DNA of 37,315 bases from JADGGV01 sp035715725 (GCA_035715725.1 DASTKT010000071.1:1-37315); one strand, 5' to 3'; positions 7,699 to 16,227 are shown, counted from the first letter of the stretch. Program-made: numbers and translations. The notes: generated by a model from the sequence alone, not told the origin.

Positions 7699-8721
7699 CT
7701 ACCGCGGCGGGGGGTGCGTCGACCCGACGGTCCGCGGGACCCGCGCCGACGCGGTCGGGAACGGCTCCACTTCGCTCTGCAAGGGCTCGACCACCCGCGG
7801 CCGCTGCTCGCCAATGCTCGCCGGCCTCATCGCCGCGGACGGCGCGGCCCCGCCCCCCGTCTTCACCGTCCACCCCACGTACATCCCCCCGCCGGGCAGC
7901 GGCGCCAGCGTCGTCGCGAGGAGCACGCGGTCGACCTTGTTCTGCGGGTGGCGGTAGACGTAGCGCACGGTCTTGATCCCGCTGAACGTGCCGATCGCGG
8001 CGCCGGCGGCCACGTCGGTGGCCCAGTGGTCGTTGTGGAACATGCGGGAGACGCCGACGAGCGTGGCGCCGCCGAACATGGTGGTGCCGATGACGATCTT
8101 CCACCCCGGCCACCAGTCGCTCTCGTCGGCCCAGTGGCTGGTCTCGGCGGTGACGGCCGCGGCGGCGGCGAACGCGGTCGTGGCGTGCCCGGACGGGAAC
8201 GACTGGAAGTCGCGCCCCTTGAAGCCGCGCAGGAAGCCGAAGGAGAACGGGACGGTGTCCACGTGCACGTACGGGCGGGCACGGCCGAGCGAGATCTTGC
8301 CGACGTCCGTGACCGCCGTCGCCATCAGCATCGACTCCAGCCCGTGCAGCCCGAGGGCGGCCATGCGCCGCGAGTGCACCACGAACCGCCCCACGCCGTA
8401 CAGCCCCACCCCGATGATCTGCGGCGCCGGCTGGCCCATGAAGCGGAAGAAGGCGGCGCCGTTCTTCATGAACCCGCTCTCCTGGAAGGACGAGTCCTGC
8501 AGCGTGCGCGCGAGGGACTTGTCGGCCGGCGCGAGCGCGATGCCGGCGGCGATGAAGCCGCCGAAGAGCAGCGCGTCGCGGTAGGTGAAGAACGGCGGCA
8601 CGTGGCGCTGCGAGCGGGCCGAATCCGCGGCCGTCGCCGAGTCCACCGCCTGCGCCGAGAGGGGGCCCGCCGAAACGCTGCAGGCCAGCACCACCGCGAC
8701 GAGCCCCCGCGACATCCCCAT
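7699..8721 (-). CDS. Secreted/membrane PAP2-family phosphatase
   Basis: A 340-residue type 2 phosphatidic-acid-phosphatase-like protein. A signal peptide covers about residues 1-24 (LVAVVLACSVSAG, ending near LSAQA). The three catalytic motifs of the superfamily are complete: K142-x6-R149-P150, PSGH at 176-179, and S225-R226-x5-H232-x3-D236. Hydrophobic segments lie between and after them (AATAVTDVGK, AFAAAAAV, GTTMFGGATLVG). Such enzymes remove phosphate from lipid phosphates such as phosphatidic acid or undecaprenyl pyrophosphate at the outer membrane face. The last about 80 residues are low-complexity and Pro/Arg-rich. The ATG at 8721 has a GGAGG about five bases upstream. It follows the CNF-like gene on the same strand after 96 bp and may be cotranscribed with it. 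The exact substrate is not readable from sequence. Confidence 0.88.
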   Translation of the reverse strand: MGMSRGLVAVVLACSVSAGPLSAQAVDSATAADSARSQRHVPPFFTYRDALLFGGFIAAGIALAPADKSLARTLQDSSFQESGFMKNGAAFFRFMGQPAPQIIGVGLYGVGRFVVHSRRMAALGLHGLESMLMATAVTDVGKISLGRARPYVHVDTVPFSFGFLRGFKGRDFQSFPSGHATTAFAAAAAVTAETSHWADESDWWPGWKIVIGTTMFGGATLVGVSRMFHNDHWATDVAAGAAIGTFSGIKTVRYVYRHPQNKVDRVLLATTLAPLPGGGMYVGWTVKTGGGAAPSAAMRPASIGEQRPRVVEPLQSEVEPFPTASARVPRTVGSTHPPPR

Positions 8722-8817
8722 GTCCCCCTCCGTGGTTCGGTGTCGCGGGGGCCCGTTGCACGCCTCGTGCCGCCGACCGGGGTGCGCCCGGCGGTCAACC
8801 TCTTGCCGCGGAGCGGA

Positions 8818-9741
8818 TTACACCCACCAGCTCACCTTCGGCGGCGGGGACATCATGCTCACGCCGCCGGACGAGTTCGGCCACACCTCGCGCACGATCA
8901 TCACGCGGCTCATCAGCCGCGTCTCCGTCTTCGGCTGCGCGAACAGGTGGCTCTTCGTGAGCGTGTTGTAGATGATCGTGGCGTTCTCCTGGAGATAGAA
9001 CGTCCAGCGCGTGTCGCGCCGGATGCCGAAGACGCACCCCCACGGATTCACCATGGTGACCGTGAGCTTCGAGCTGTTCTTCGCCTTCAGCCAGTTCTCG
9101 TACTCGAGGGCGCGCTGCGTGGTCTGGCCGCCCTGGACGCCGGGCTCCTTGATGTAGTGCGTCTTGTTGACCTCGGCGCCGACGGCCCCCTTCCCCGCGT
9201 CCTTGTTCGCGGCGACGAGGTTGCGCCAGAACGCCGCGGCCGCGGCGTGGTCGTTCCCCTTCCCGGTGTCGCCGCCGCAGTGGTAGATCGTCGGGTGGTC
9301 CGGCGTCCCCTGGAAGAAGATCGAGCAGCCGTTGATCGCGGCCGTGAAGAAGACGTCCGGATCGAGGGCGTGCGTCCCCTTCGCCGGGATGGTCAGCCGC
9401 ACCATGGCGCCGCCGGCGTCCCAGGGGAGGAAGTAGGCGGGGAACCAGTTCGTCTTCGCGTCGTACGAGCCCTCGACGTCGATCGTCTTGCCACCCTCGT
9501 TCCCGGTCACGGCCACCGTGCCCAGGGGACGCTTGTGCAGGTTCAGGTACGCCACCTTCTTGTCGCCGGCCACCTTCGCGCTCACCATGTCGACCCGCCC
9601 GCCGTTGATCGTCGTGGCGTTCGGCAGGTCCTGCACCTTCGTTCCCTTGTAGCCACCGACGTCGTCGGCCGGATGCATGGCGTACCGCTTCGCGAACGCG
9701 AGCGGGTCACTCAGGAACTTCTTGTTGTATCCGTCGCTCAC
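8818..9741 (-). CDS. Unknown protein with CNF-toxin-like Cys/His deamidase signature
   Basis: A 307-residue protein without signal peptide or membrane segment. The core reads VFFTAAINGCSIFFQGT, then PDHPTIYHCGGDTG. The Cys139 to His154 spacing is 15 residues, and the surrounding layout is a hydrophobic strand, small residue-Gly-Cys, strand, then Tyr-His-x-Gly. It closely resembles the catalytic core of cytotoxic-necrotizing-factor deamidases, where Cys866 and His881 are also 15 apart. Those enzymes deamidate glutamines of host Rho GTPases. Whether this one is a toxin, an effector or a housekeeping deamidase is unknown. A GTG start at 9741 is chosen because GGAGG lies five bases upstream; the frame extends to a TTG at 9753 without such support. 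The gene ends 96 bp before the PAP2 gene. I recognise the motif, not the whole family. Confidence 0.5.
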   Translation of the reverse strand: MSDGYNKKFLSDPLAFAKRYAMHPADDVGGYKGTKVQDLPNATTINGGRVDMVSAKVAGDKKVAYLNLHKRPLGTVAVTGNEGGKTIDVEGSYDAKTNWFPAYFLPWDAGGAMVRLTIPAKGTHALDPDVFFTAAINGCSIFFQGTPDHPTIYHCGGDTGKGNDHAAAAAFWRNLVAANKDAGKGAVGAEVNKTHYIKEPGVQGGQTTQRALEYENWLKAKNSSKLTVTMVNPWGCVFGIRRDTRWTFYLQENATIIYNTLTKSHLFAQPKTETRLMSRVMIVREVWPNSSGGVSMMSPPPKVSWWV

Positions 9742-9778
9742 TACGGCCTCCAATCCTCGGTTTACGGTACGAACGGCC

Positions 9779-11284
9779 TCACTGCGTCGCCTTGACTCCC
9801 TCGACCGGCGCGCGCACCGGCTTCCCGGGGAAGACGCCCTCCTTCAGCTTCCCATCCACCACGACCGGCACGCCGTTCACGAGCACGAAGCGGATCCCGG
9901 CGGACGGCGCCAGCGGATGCCCGTACGTCGAGCGGTCCTCGACGGTCGCCGGGTCGAAGACGGTGATGTCCGCGTCGGCGCCCACGCGGACACGCCCCTT
10001 GTCCTTCATCGCCGGGTCGCGCTTCTCCAGCCGCTGCGCCGGCATGAGCGTCATCTTGCGCAGCGCGGTCATCAGGTCGAGCGCCTTCTGCTCGCGCACG
10101 AAGCGGCCGAGCACGCGCGAGTACGTGCCCGTCGCGCGCGGGTGGCCGGTGCCGTCCGGCTCGAGCCCGCCGTCGCTGGCGATGGCCGTGAGCGGGCTCG
10201 TGATCGCCGCCTGCACCGCGTCCTGCGGGATGAAGTGCAGGATCACCTCGCCGCCTTCCTTGCGGTAGCGCGCGAAGCTCTCGGCCGTGAGCCGCTCGTT
10301 CGTCTTCGGCCACTCCAGGTCGCCGTAGGTGATGCCGAGCACCTTCTGCCACCCCTCGTCGAACAGCGCCGACTGGATGAGCGTCTCGCCGGCGTCGTAC
10401 GGGTACGCCTCGGTCGTCACGTCCAGCCCGTGCTCGCGCGCGCCGGCGACCATCCCGAGCAGCACCGGCGTCGCCTTCAGGCCGCTGCTGTGGATGTGCA
10501 CGACGTGGAGCGGCGCGCCCGAGACCTGCGCGTCGCCGATCATCTCCTGCAGCGCGGTCAGCGAGTTGGTCGGCTCCTCGAGCCCCATGTAGCGGAGGTG
10601 CACGAAGATCGGCGCGCCCGCGTGGTGCGCGGCCGTGCGGAAGACCTCGAGCACCTCCTCGCGCGAGGCGCCCGGCGTGTACTGCAGCCCGAGGCCGACG
10701 CCGAGCGCGCCGCGCTCCAGCCCGTGCTCGATGCGCCGCAGGATCTCCGCTTCCTCCTCCGGCGTGGCGTTGCGCCGCGCGGCGTCGCCCGTGGGGAGGA
10801 TGCTCGTGCTGGGGTCGTGCAGCGCGGCGATGCGGGCGCCCGGATGCGAGACCGTCGCGCCGAAGTTGACGACTGTCTTCCCCTCCCGCTCGCCGTAGAA
10901 CGCGTCGATGTCGGGCACGCCGATCTCCAGCTCGAGCGACGTCGTGACGCCGTCGCGAACCTGGTAGCTGTACGCCAGCGCGTGCTGCCCGTGCTCGTGC
11001 ATGTCGATGAAGCCGGGGGCGACGACGAGCCCCTTCGCGTCCAGCCGCGTCTTCCCCTTGAGCGGCGTCTCGCTGATCGCGGCGACCTTGCCGCCGAGGA
11101 TGCCGACGTCGCGCACCGCGTCGAGCCCCGACTCCGGGTCCATGACCCGGCCGCCGGCCAGGACGACGTCGTACGTGGGCTGCTGCGCGTGGGCGGGACG
11201 GGCGCCGGCCGGGAACGCCAGGACGAGCAGAGCGACGAGGCCAGGGGCCAGCCGGCGCGCGCGGCGCCGGGGATTCGGGCGCAT
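9779..11284 (-). CDS. Secreted D-aminoacylase-type amidohydrolase
   Basis: A 501-residue metal-dependent amidohydrolase expected to hydrolyse N-acyl-D-amino acids or related amides in the periplasm. A signal peptide (residues about 1-35, ending RPAHAQQ) is followed by the composite-domain start YDVVLAGGRVMDPESGLD and the metal-binding GFIDMHEHGQHAL. HIHSSG and the C-terminal ASDGGLEPDGTGHPRATGTY block complete the active site. The sequence ends with the usual second half of the beta-sandwich (GADADITVFDPATVEDR...VLVNGVPVVVDG). The ATG at 11284 has GGAG seven bases upstream; a longer in-frame start would bury the signal peptide. The 110-residue unknown gene precedes it on the same strand at a distance of 144 bp. 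D-amino acids from peptidoglycan turnover are a plausible substrate, but N-acyl-glutamate or other amides cannot be excluded. Confidence 0.88.
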   Translation of the reverse strand: MRPNPRRRARRLAPGLVALLVLAFPAGARPAHAQQPTYDVVLAGGRVMDPESGLDAVRDVGILGGKVAAISETPLKGKTRLDAKGLVVAPGFIDMHEHGQHALAYSYQVRDGVTTSLELEIGVPDIDAFYGEREGKTVVNFGATVSHPGARIAALHDPSTSILPTGDAARRNATPEEEAEILRRIEHGLERGALGVGLGLQYTPGASREEVLEVFRTAAHHAGAPIFVHLRYMGLEEPTNSLTALQEMIGDAQVSGAPLHVVHIHSSGLKATPVLLGMVAGAREHGLDVTTEAYPYDAGETLIQSALFDEGWQKVLGITYGDLEWPKTNERLTAESFARYRKEGGEVILHFIPQDAVQAAITSPLTAIASDGGLEPDGTGHPRATGTYSRVLGRFVREQKALDLMTALRKMTLMPAQRLEKRDPAMKDKGRVRVGADADITVFDPATVEDRSTYGHPLAPSAGIRFVLVNGVPVVVDGKLKEGVFPGKPVRAPVEGVKATQ

Positions 11285-11428
11285 GGGAGACTCCGGGAGG
11301 ATGGGCCGGGATGCGGCGAGCGCCGCGGTCACCCGTAGGATACGGCGGGGCAGACCGCGGGAAAAGTCGGGGTCACGCGAGGGGCGTCGCACCGGCGCCC
11401 GCCTGGGCGGCGGGCGCCGGCGGCGATC

Positions 11429-11761
11429 TTACCCGACCAGCTCCGCCAGCCGGACCACGCCCGCCAGCCACGCCGCGCGGTCCTCGGCGGCCACCGCGTC
11501 CGCCTGGTCGAACGCGGACGTCTTGCGGTCCCACCGCCCTTCCGTGGCCGCGCGCATCTCGCCGATCTCCCGCTCCAGGCGACGCAGCTCCGCCAGCGCC
11601 GCGGCGACCTCCGCCCGCCGCGCCGGCGCCACGTCCGGCGGTGGCGCGCCCTCCCAGCGCTCGGCCCGCTCGTACGCCCGCAGCAGCCGCTCCGCGTCCG
11701 GCGCGGCGCCGATCAGCTCCCTGCGCCCCGCGCGATCCGTGATGGATGTCGAGTCCGCCAT
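11429..11761 (-). CDS. Hypothetical 110-residue helical protein
   Basis: A small acidic, Ala/Arg/Glu-rich protein. The middle (PARRAEVAAALAELRRLEREIGEMRAA) is predicted by eye to be a long amphipathic helix or coiled coil. No signal peptide, membrane segment or known motif is visible. It is preferred over antisense frames because its ATG at 11761 has a GGAGG about seven bases upstream and its codon third positions are strongly GC. It reads away from the HAD phosphatase gene across a 188-bp divergent gap. I do not recognise the family and assign no function. Confidence 0.6.
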   Translation of the reverse strand: MADSTSITDRAGRRELIGAAPDAERLLRAYERAERWEGAPPPDVAPARRAEVAAALAELRRLEREIGEMRAATEGRWDRKTSAFDQADAVAAEDRAAWLAGVVRLAELVG

Positions 11762-11949
11762 TCCATGCCTCCTTCATGACCCGCGGCCGCCGACCCGCGG
11801 CCGCGCACGCCGCTGAAGGTAGGCCGGGCCGCCGCGCCGCGCCGTCGGCGATCCCACGGACCGGCGTAGGGAAACCTCCGGCGCAGGGCGACAGATTATG
11901 GCATCGTCGCGCCGTGACCCCCGGCGCGCACCCGACCCGCAACCGGCCG

Positions 11950-12729
11950 ATGCCCATGCACCCCGCGGCGCTCCTGCTCGACCTCGACGGCACGCTCTAC
12001 GTCGGCGAGGACCCGGTCCCCGGCGCGCCGGAGGCGCTCCGCGCGCTCGCCGAGCGCGGCGTGCCGCGCCGCTACCTGACGAACACGACCCGGCGCTCGC
12101 GGCGAGAGCTCGCCGCCCGGCTCCGCGCGCTCGGCTACCCCGCCGAGCCGGCGGAGCTGTTCACCGCGCCGGTGGCTGCCGCCGCGTGGCTGGCGGACGC
12201 GGGGATCTCCCGCGCGGCGCTCTACCTGCCGCGCGAGTCGTGGGAGGACTTCCCGGGAATCGAGATCGTCGACCACGCGCCGGAGGCCGTCGTCGTGGGC
12301 GACCTGGGCGACGGCTGGGACTTCGCGACGCTGAACCGCGCGTTCCGGCAGGTCATGGACGGCGCCCGCCTCGTCGCGCTGCAGAAGAACCGGTACTGGA
12401 TGACGGAGCGCGGGATCACGCTGGACGCCGGGCCGTTCGTCGCGGCCCTCGAGTACGCCAGCGGCCGGCCGGCCCACGTCGTCGGCAAGCCGAGCCCGGA
12501 CTTCTTCCGGCTCGCGCTCGCCTCGCTCCCCGCCGGCGCCCGCCCCGTCGCCGTCGTGGGCGACGATGTCGAGACCGACATCGCCGGCGCGCAGGCCGCC
12601 GGCCTCCTCGGCGTGCTCGTCCGGACCGGCAAGTACCGGCCGGACGTGCTGGCGGCGAGCGGCATCGTGCCGGACGCGGTCCTGGCCTCGGCGGCCGAGC
12701 TCCCCGCGCTGTTCGACCCGGTGGACTGA
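11950..12729 (+). CDS. HAD-superfamily IIA phosphatase (NagD/LHPP-like)
   Basis: A 259-residue cytoplasmic phosphatase. Motif I, LLLDLDGTLYVGED, contains the nucleophile Asp11 and acid/base Asp13. Motif II is YLTNTTRRSRRE, the motif III Lys is in VGKPSPDFF, and the metal-binding Asp pair is in VVGDDVETDIAGAQAAG. The cap between motifs II and III is of the large C2a type used by NagD, LHPP and phosphoglycolate/4-nitrophenyl phosphatases. The sequence most resembles the LHPP branch (phospholysine/phosphohistidine/pyrophosphate phosphatase), but substrate cannot be fixed. The start is uncertain: ATGs at 11950 and 11956 both lie just before motif I, and neither has a strong ribosome site. Ku follows 176 bp downstream on the same strand. 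Confidence 0.88.
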   Translation: MPMHPAALLLDLDGTLYVGEDPVPGAPEALRALAERGVPRRYLTNTTRRSRRELAARLRALGYPAEPAELFTAPVAAAAWLADAGISRAALYLPRESWEDFPGIEIVDHAPEAVVVGDLGDGWDFATLNRAFRQVMDGARLVALQKNRYWMTERGITLDAGPFVAALEYASGRPAHVVGKPSPDFFRLALASLPAGARPVAVVGDDVETDIAGAQAAGLLGVLVRTGKYRPDVLAASGIVPDAVLASAAELPALFDPVD

Positions 12730-12905
12730 CGCCGGCGCGCCGCCGGCCGTCCACGCCGCGGCCCGGCGCACGGAAACCTGCGCCGCCCGGCTCCCGCGCC
12801 GCCGCGCCGTCACGCTCGCCGGAACACCTCTTGCGCCCCTCTCCGATCGATCACCGCGGGCCCGCACGGGCCCGCGGATGCACCTCCGAATCGGGAGGTC
12901 ACGCC

Positions 12906-13688
12906 ATGGAGATGATCTGGCATGGCACGCTCGCCTTCGAGCTCGTCCGGATCCCGATCAGGCTCTACAAGGCGACGCGCGAGCGGCGCCTGCCGTTCCA
13001 CCTCGTGCACGCAACCGACCTCGCGCCGATCGGCAACCAGCGCATCTGCACCGCCGAGCAGCGCCCCGTGCCGACCGAGGAGATCGTGCGCGCGCTCAAG
13101 GTCGGCGACGAGTGGGTGGTCGTGAGCGACGAGGAGATCCACCACGCCGCGCCGCGACTGACGCGCACCGTCGAGATCCGCGACTTCGTCGACCTCCACG
13201 AGATCGATCCGGTGCTCTTCCGCAAGCCGTACTACCTCGCCCCCGACGACGGCGGCGAGGAGATGTACGTGATGCTGCGGGAAGCCATCCGGCGCAGCGG
13301 CAAGGTCGGCATCGCCGAGCTGGTCCTGCTGCACCGCGAGCACGTCGCGGCGGTGATGGTGCGCGGCGAGGCGCTGGTGCTCGAGACGCTCTACTATCCC
13401 GAGGAGATCATCGACGCCGCCGAGCTCGAGCTGCCGGCCGAGACGCGGCTGCGCGAGGGCGAGATCCGCATGGCCGTCGAGCTGATCCGCAACCTCTCCA
13501 CGGTGTTCGAGCCCGCGCGCTACCGCAACGAGTTCCGCGCCGAGCTGCTGGACCTGGTCCGGCGCCGCGCGCACGGCGAGATCCCCGAGGAGCTCGAGGC
13601 GCCCGCGCCGGCGCGGCCGACGCCGGTCATCGACCTGTCCGAGCGCCTGCGGCAGAGCCTGGAGCGAACCCGCCGGCGCAGCGCGTGA
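12906..13688 (+). CDS. ku: Ku protein (non-homologous end joining)
   Basis: A 260-residue bacterial Ku homologue. It begins MEMIWHGTLAFELVRIPIRL, the strongly conserved first beta-barrel strand. Typical blocks follow: RLPFHLVHATDLAPIGNQRIC near the start, EIVRALKVGDEWVVVSDEEI, IRDFVDLHEIDPVLFRKPYYLAP, GIAELVLLHREHVAAV and MAVELIRNLSTVFEPARYRNEF. Ku homodimers ring broken DNA ends and recruit LigD; the basic C-terminal tail (ERLRQSLERTRRRSA) fits DNA or LigD contact. Length is near the bacterial norm. The ATG at 12906 is preceded by GGGAGG seven bases upstream. No LigD is in the window. A G-rich/C-rich hairpin repeat begins five bases after the stop codon. Confidence 0.95.
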   Translation: MEMIWHGTLAFELVRIPIRLYKATRERRLPFHLVHATDLAPIGNQRICTAEQRPVPTEEIVRALKVGDEWVVVSDEEIHHAAPRLTRTVEIRDFVDLHEIDPVLFRKPYYLAPDDGGEEMYVMLREAIRRSGKVGIAELVLLHREHVAAVMVRGEALVLETLYYPEEIIDAAELELPAETRLREGEIRMAVELIRNLSTVFEPARYRNEFRAELLDLVRRRAHGEIPEELEAPAPARPTPVIDLSERLRQSLERTRRRSA

Positions 13689-13692
13689 GGCC

Positions 13693-13760
13693 GAGTGGGG
13701 GAGTGGGGGAGTGGGGGATGGCCTTTTCTCCCACTCCCCCACTCTCCCCCTCCCCCACTC
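13693..13760 (+). repeat. G-rich/C-rich hairpin repeat, copy 1 (possible terminator)
   Basis: The left arm is tandem GAGTGGGG-type units (13693-13718) and the right arm is the complementary CCCACTCCCC-type units (13730-13760), around an ATGGCCTTTTCT loop. It starts five bases after the Ku stop codon. The same unit recurs, in the same orientation, at 15149-15224 after another gene. The left arm has repeated G5 runs that could form a G-quadruplex. This is either a terminator or a dispersed palindromic repeat. Confidence 0.65.
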
Positions 13761-14482
13761 CGCCGTTGGATCGGCATTGACGGACGGCGGCGCGCGCTGC
13801 ATCCATAGAAACACCTGATCACCTACGAGAACTCTGCAGGGCCTGGGGCGCCGTCGCTCGGCGGTAGGCCGCCTCCCGTCGCGCCCCTGAGGACGCATCG
13901 CCGCGCGCAACGCTCCGGCGGGCGCGTCGAGACCCCTGCGGATCCAAGCCTCCCAACCGGTCCGATTCCACGATCTCATCGCGGGCCGGTCTGCGTCGGG
14001 CGACGTGTGCCGAACGCATGGTACGCGCGTCGCCGCGCAGGCCGGCCTGTTTCGCGGCCGCCGCCCGCCGGACGGGAACCGGCGGGGCGGAGCCGCCGCA
14101 ACACCGGAGGTGCTATGGCACGATCCAACGGCGGGGCCGCCACTGCGGCGAGGGTGGCGGCGTTCGGCTCACCATCGGCCGGTCCGGGCTCGCCGCGGCC
14201 GGAGACACGGGCGAGCGCCGCGCGGGGTGGGTGCCGCGCCGATCGCCCGCGAGCTTCCTCGGGCCTCCGGCACCATGCGGCGTGACCATTCGCCGCGCGG
14301 CGCCGGTCCCCGCGAGCGGCTCGACCCGCCCCATCTCGACGAGATGCCTCTGAGCGACGATGCGTCTACCGCGGCCGTCGCGGCGGGACGATCGACCGCG
14401 CCCTGACGGAGCCGAACCTTTCCTCCGGGGCGCGGACAGGGCCCGATCGACCGCGACGGTCGCTATAACCCCAGGAGGCGGT
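13761..14482. other. About 720 bp without a convincing gene
   Basis: Several overlapping open frames exist on both strands but none shows recognisable protein character. The only frame with a good ribosome site (GGAGG before an ATG at 14115) encodes 56 residues of Ala/Arg/Ser-rich sequence and is listed separately. I see no tRNA, terminator with T-run or repeat here. Confidence 0.4.
14115..14285 (+). CDS. Doubtful small ORF with good ribosome site
   Basis: A 56-residue frame starting MARSNGGAATAARVAAFGS, with GGAGG five bases before the ATG. The composition (Ala, Arg, Ser, Gly, Pro) is what random translation of this GC-rich DNA gives, and no motif is visible. It may be a remnant or chance; listed because of the ribosome site. 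Confidence 0.2.
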   Translation: MARSNGGAATAARVAAFGSPSAGPGSPRPETRASAARGGCRADRPRASSGLRHHAA

Positions 14483-15124
14483 ATGAAGAAGTTCGTGGCA
14501 CTGACGACCGTCCTGGCCGCGACGCTGCTCCTCCACGCGGCCCCCGCCCGGGCGCAGGAAGGCGGCTGCCGGATCATCTGCGCGCCCGTCTTCGTGGCCC
14601 AGCCCGGGCTCGTGGTCCAGAACAGCATCAACGCGCCGGAGCTCGACAACCAGGGGACGACCCCCAACTCGGAGACCGATTTCCTGCTCCGCTTCACCAC
14701 CGTGATCCCGACCCAGATCCCGCGCACCGCGTTCGTCGCCCTGGTCCAGTGGTTCCCCTCGAACAAGAAGGCCGTCGCGGCCAGCGGGCAGGAGTACAAC
14801 TTCAATGCACCGGCCTTCGTCTACGGGCCCGTGGTGAACCTGTTCACCGCCGGACCTGTCTCGGCGAGCGTGGATGCCCTCGGCGTCTACGCCAAGTCCG
14901 GCAAGACCGGTGACTACAAGCACGTCTTCGCCATGGAAGGGATCGCCGGGCTCAACCTCGGCGCCATGATGAAGAACATGGGCCCCTACCTCAGCGGCGT
15001 CTCGCTGAACGCACTGTACTCCCAGCAGATCAGCGATCGCGTGCCGGACTTCAACGGACACAAGAAGCTCACGCCCAACCTGCTCTTCCTGGTGACGCTG
15101 CCGATCGCGCCACTGCCCCACTGA
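14483..15124 (+). CDS. Secreted protein of unknown function, possibly outer-membrane barrel-like
   Basis: A 213-residue protein with a clear signal peptide, MKKFVALTTVLAATLLLHAA, cleaved near ARAQ. The mature part has two close cysteines near the start (GGCRIICAP). It then alternates strand-like segments: DFLLRFTTVIPTQ, TAFVALVQWFPSN, AFVYGPVVNLFTAG, VSASVDALGVYAK, HVFAMEGIAGLNLG, LTPNLLFLVTLPIAP. This pattern suggests a small beta-barrel or beta-sandwich exported to the periplasm or outer membrane. The ATG at 14483 is preceded by AGGAGG four bases upstream, one of the best ribosome sites in the window, suggesting strong expression. A hairpin repeat follows the gene. No family recognised. Confidence 0.75.
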   Translation: MKKFVALTTVLAATLLLHAAPARAQEGGCRIICAPVFVAQPGLVVQNSINAPELDNQGTTPNSETDFLLRFTTVIPTQIPRTAFVALVQWFPSNKKAVAASGQEYNFNAPAFVYGPVVNLFTAGPVSASVDALGVYAKSGKTGDYKHVFAMEGIAGLNLGAMMKNMGPYLSGVSLNALYSQQISDRVPDFNGHKKLTPNLLFLVTLPIAPLPH

Positions 15125-15148
15125 CCCCACCCGCGCGCCGCGCCGCGG

Positions 15149-15224
15149 GGTGGGGGAGTGGAGGAGTGGAGGAGTGGGGGACACAGCGATCGCCCTCTCT
15201 CGCACTCCCCCACTCCCCCACTCC
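15149..15224 (+). repeat. G-rich/C-rich hairpin repeat, copy 2 (possible terminator)
   Basis: The left arm (15149-15180) is tandem GGGGGAGTGGAGGAGT-type units. The right arm (15202-15224) is CACTCCCCCACTCCCC-type units complementary to it, around a 20-base spacer. It starts about 25 bp after the stop of the secreted-protein gene and repeats the element seen after Ku at 13693-13760, in the same orientation. Confidence 0.65.
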
Positions 15225-15315
15225 GCTGCGCCGCACCCCTCCGGCCGGCTGGCACATCGCTTGCGCGGCGAGCGGCGGTGGTGGTTGGGTAAGTCGTTGG
15301 AGGGGTGGGTGATAG

Positions 15316-16227
15316 ATGAGACGGACAAGCGCATGGCTATTCGGGGCCGCGTTCGCGGCCTTCAGCATGTTTCCGACCGGCCTGGCGGCGGGGCAGGAGG
15401 CGGCCCCCGACCGGCTGGTGCGGGAGAGGTACGAAGCCATCGCCTCCAGCGTGATCTGCATCCGCACGGTCGTCGAGCGCGAGCTCGCGATGGTGAACCC
15501 CGTCTCCGGGCTGATGGGCACGATCCGCTCGCCGGTCGCGATCCAGGGGACCGGCGTCGTGATCGACACGGTCATGGCGAACGGCCGTAAGGAGTACCTG
15601 ATCCTCACGAACGCGCACGTGGCCGACCCGAGCCGCTATCTCAACCTGCGGGGGAAGTTCGTCACGGAGCTGAAGGGGAAGGACCGGCCGGTGCCGGTGC
15701 CGCACGAGTCGTTCGTGGTCGATTCCTGGGAGGACGACCAGCCGGGGGACGACATCCGCCTGGTCGAGATCGCGCGGGATCCCGCCGCCGACATGGCGCT
15801 GCTCGAGACGGTGCACGCGCCGCGGGAGCTCAGCGTGTTTCCGGGGGTGATCGGCTACCCGGAGAACGGCGTCCCGCCCGGCGGCCGCGTCATCACGAGC
15901 GGGTTCACGGTGGGCGGCGACCGGATGATCACCGCCGAGGGGACGCTGACGGACCTCTTCTACCTGCACCGGCTCGGCCAGGCGCACATCGACTTCAGCA
16001 CGGACCTGCCGCTCGAGCCGGGGCAGAGCGGGAGCCCGGTCTTCCTGGTCCTGGAGAGCCGCAAGGATGGGGTCAGGGCGGTCGACTTCTACCTGATCGG
16101 CCTGCTGCACGCGCGCCAATCGGACGCGCACCTGCTGGTGCCATACGCGCTCTGGGCGTCGACGCTCGTCGCCGCGCCGCGGGGCGGGCGCCGGGAGGGC
16201 GCGCTCGCCGACCCGGTCCGGCACTGA
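15316..16227 (+). CDS. Secreted trypsin-like (S1) serine protease
   Basis: A 303-residue chymotrypsin-fold protease exported by a signal peptide (about residues 1-27, ending LAAGQ). The triad is His101 (LTNAHVAD), Asp159 (DPAADMALLE) and Ser238 (EPGQSGSPVF), all in the expected motif contexts. The arrangement resembles the HtrA/S1C protease domain, but no PDZ domain follows, and the protein ends about 65 residues after the serine. Its role may be periplasmic protein quality control or extracellular proteolysis. The ATG at 15316 is chosen because the signal peptide starts there; the GGAGG upstream (around 15299-15303) is distant. No operon partner is seen: the next recognisable gene downstream is a short frameshifted one. 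Confidence 0.85.
   Translation: MRRTSAWLFGAAFAAFSMFPTGLAAGQEAAPDRLVRERYEAIASSVICIRTVVERELAMVNPVSGLMGTIRSPVAIQGTGVVIDTVMANGRKEYLILTNAHVADPSRYLNLRGKFVTELKGKDRPVPVPHESFVVDSWEDDQPGDDIRLVEIARDPAADMALLETVHAPRELSVFPGVIGYPENGVPPGGRVITSGFTVGGDRMITAEGTLTDLFYLHRLGQAHIDFSTDLPLEPGQSGSPVFLVLESRKDGVRAVDFYLIGLLHARQSDAHLLVPYALWASTLVAAPRGGRREGALADPVRH

Noticed and set aside
7396..9795. A 799-codon plus-strand frame
   Set aside because: It is antisense to the PAP2 and CNF-like genes and has no recognisable domain; the minus-strand proteins have motifs and ribosome sites.
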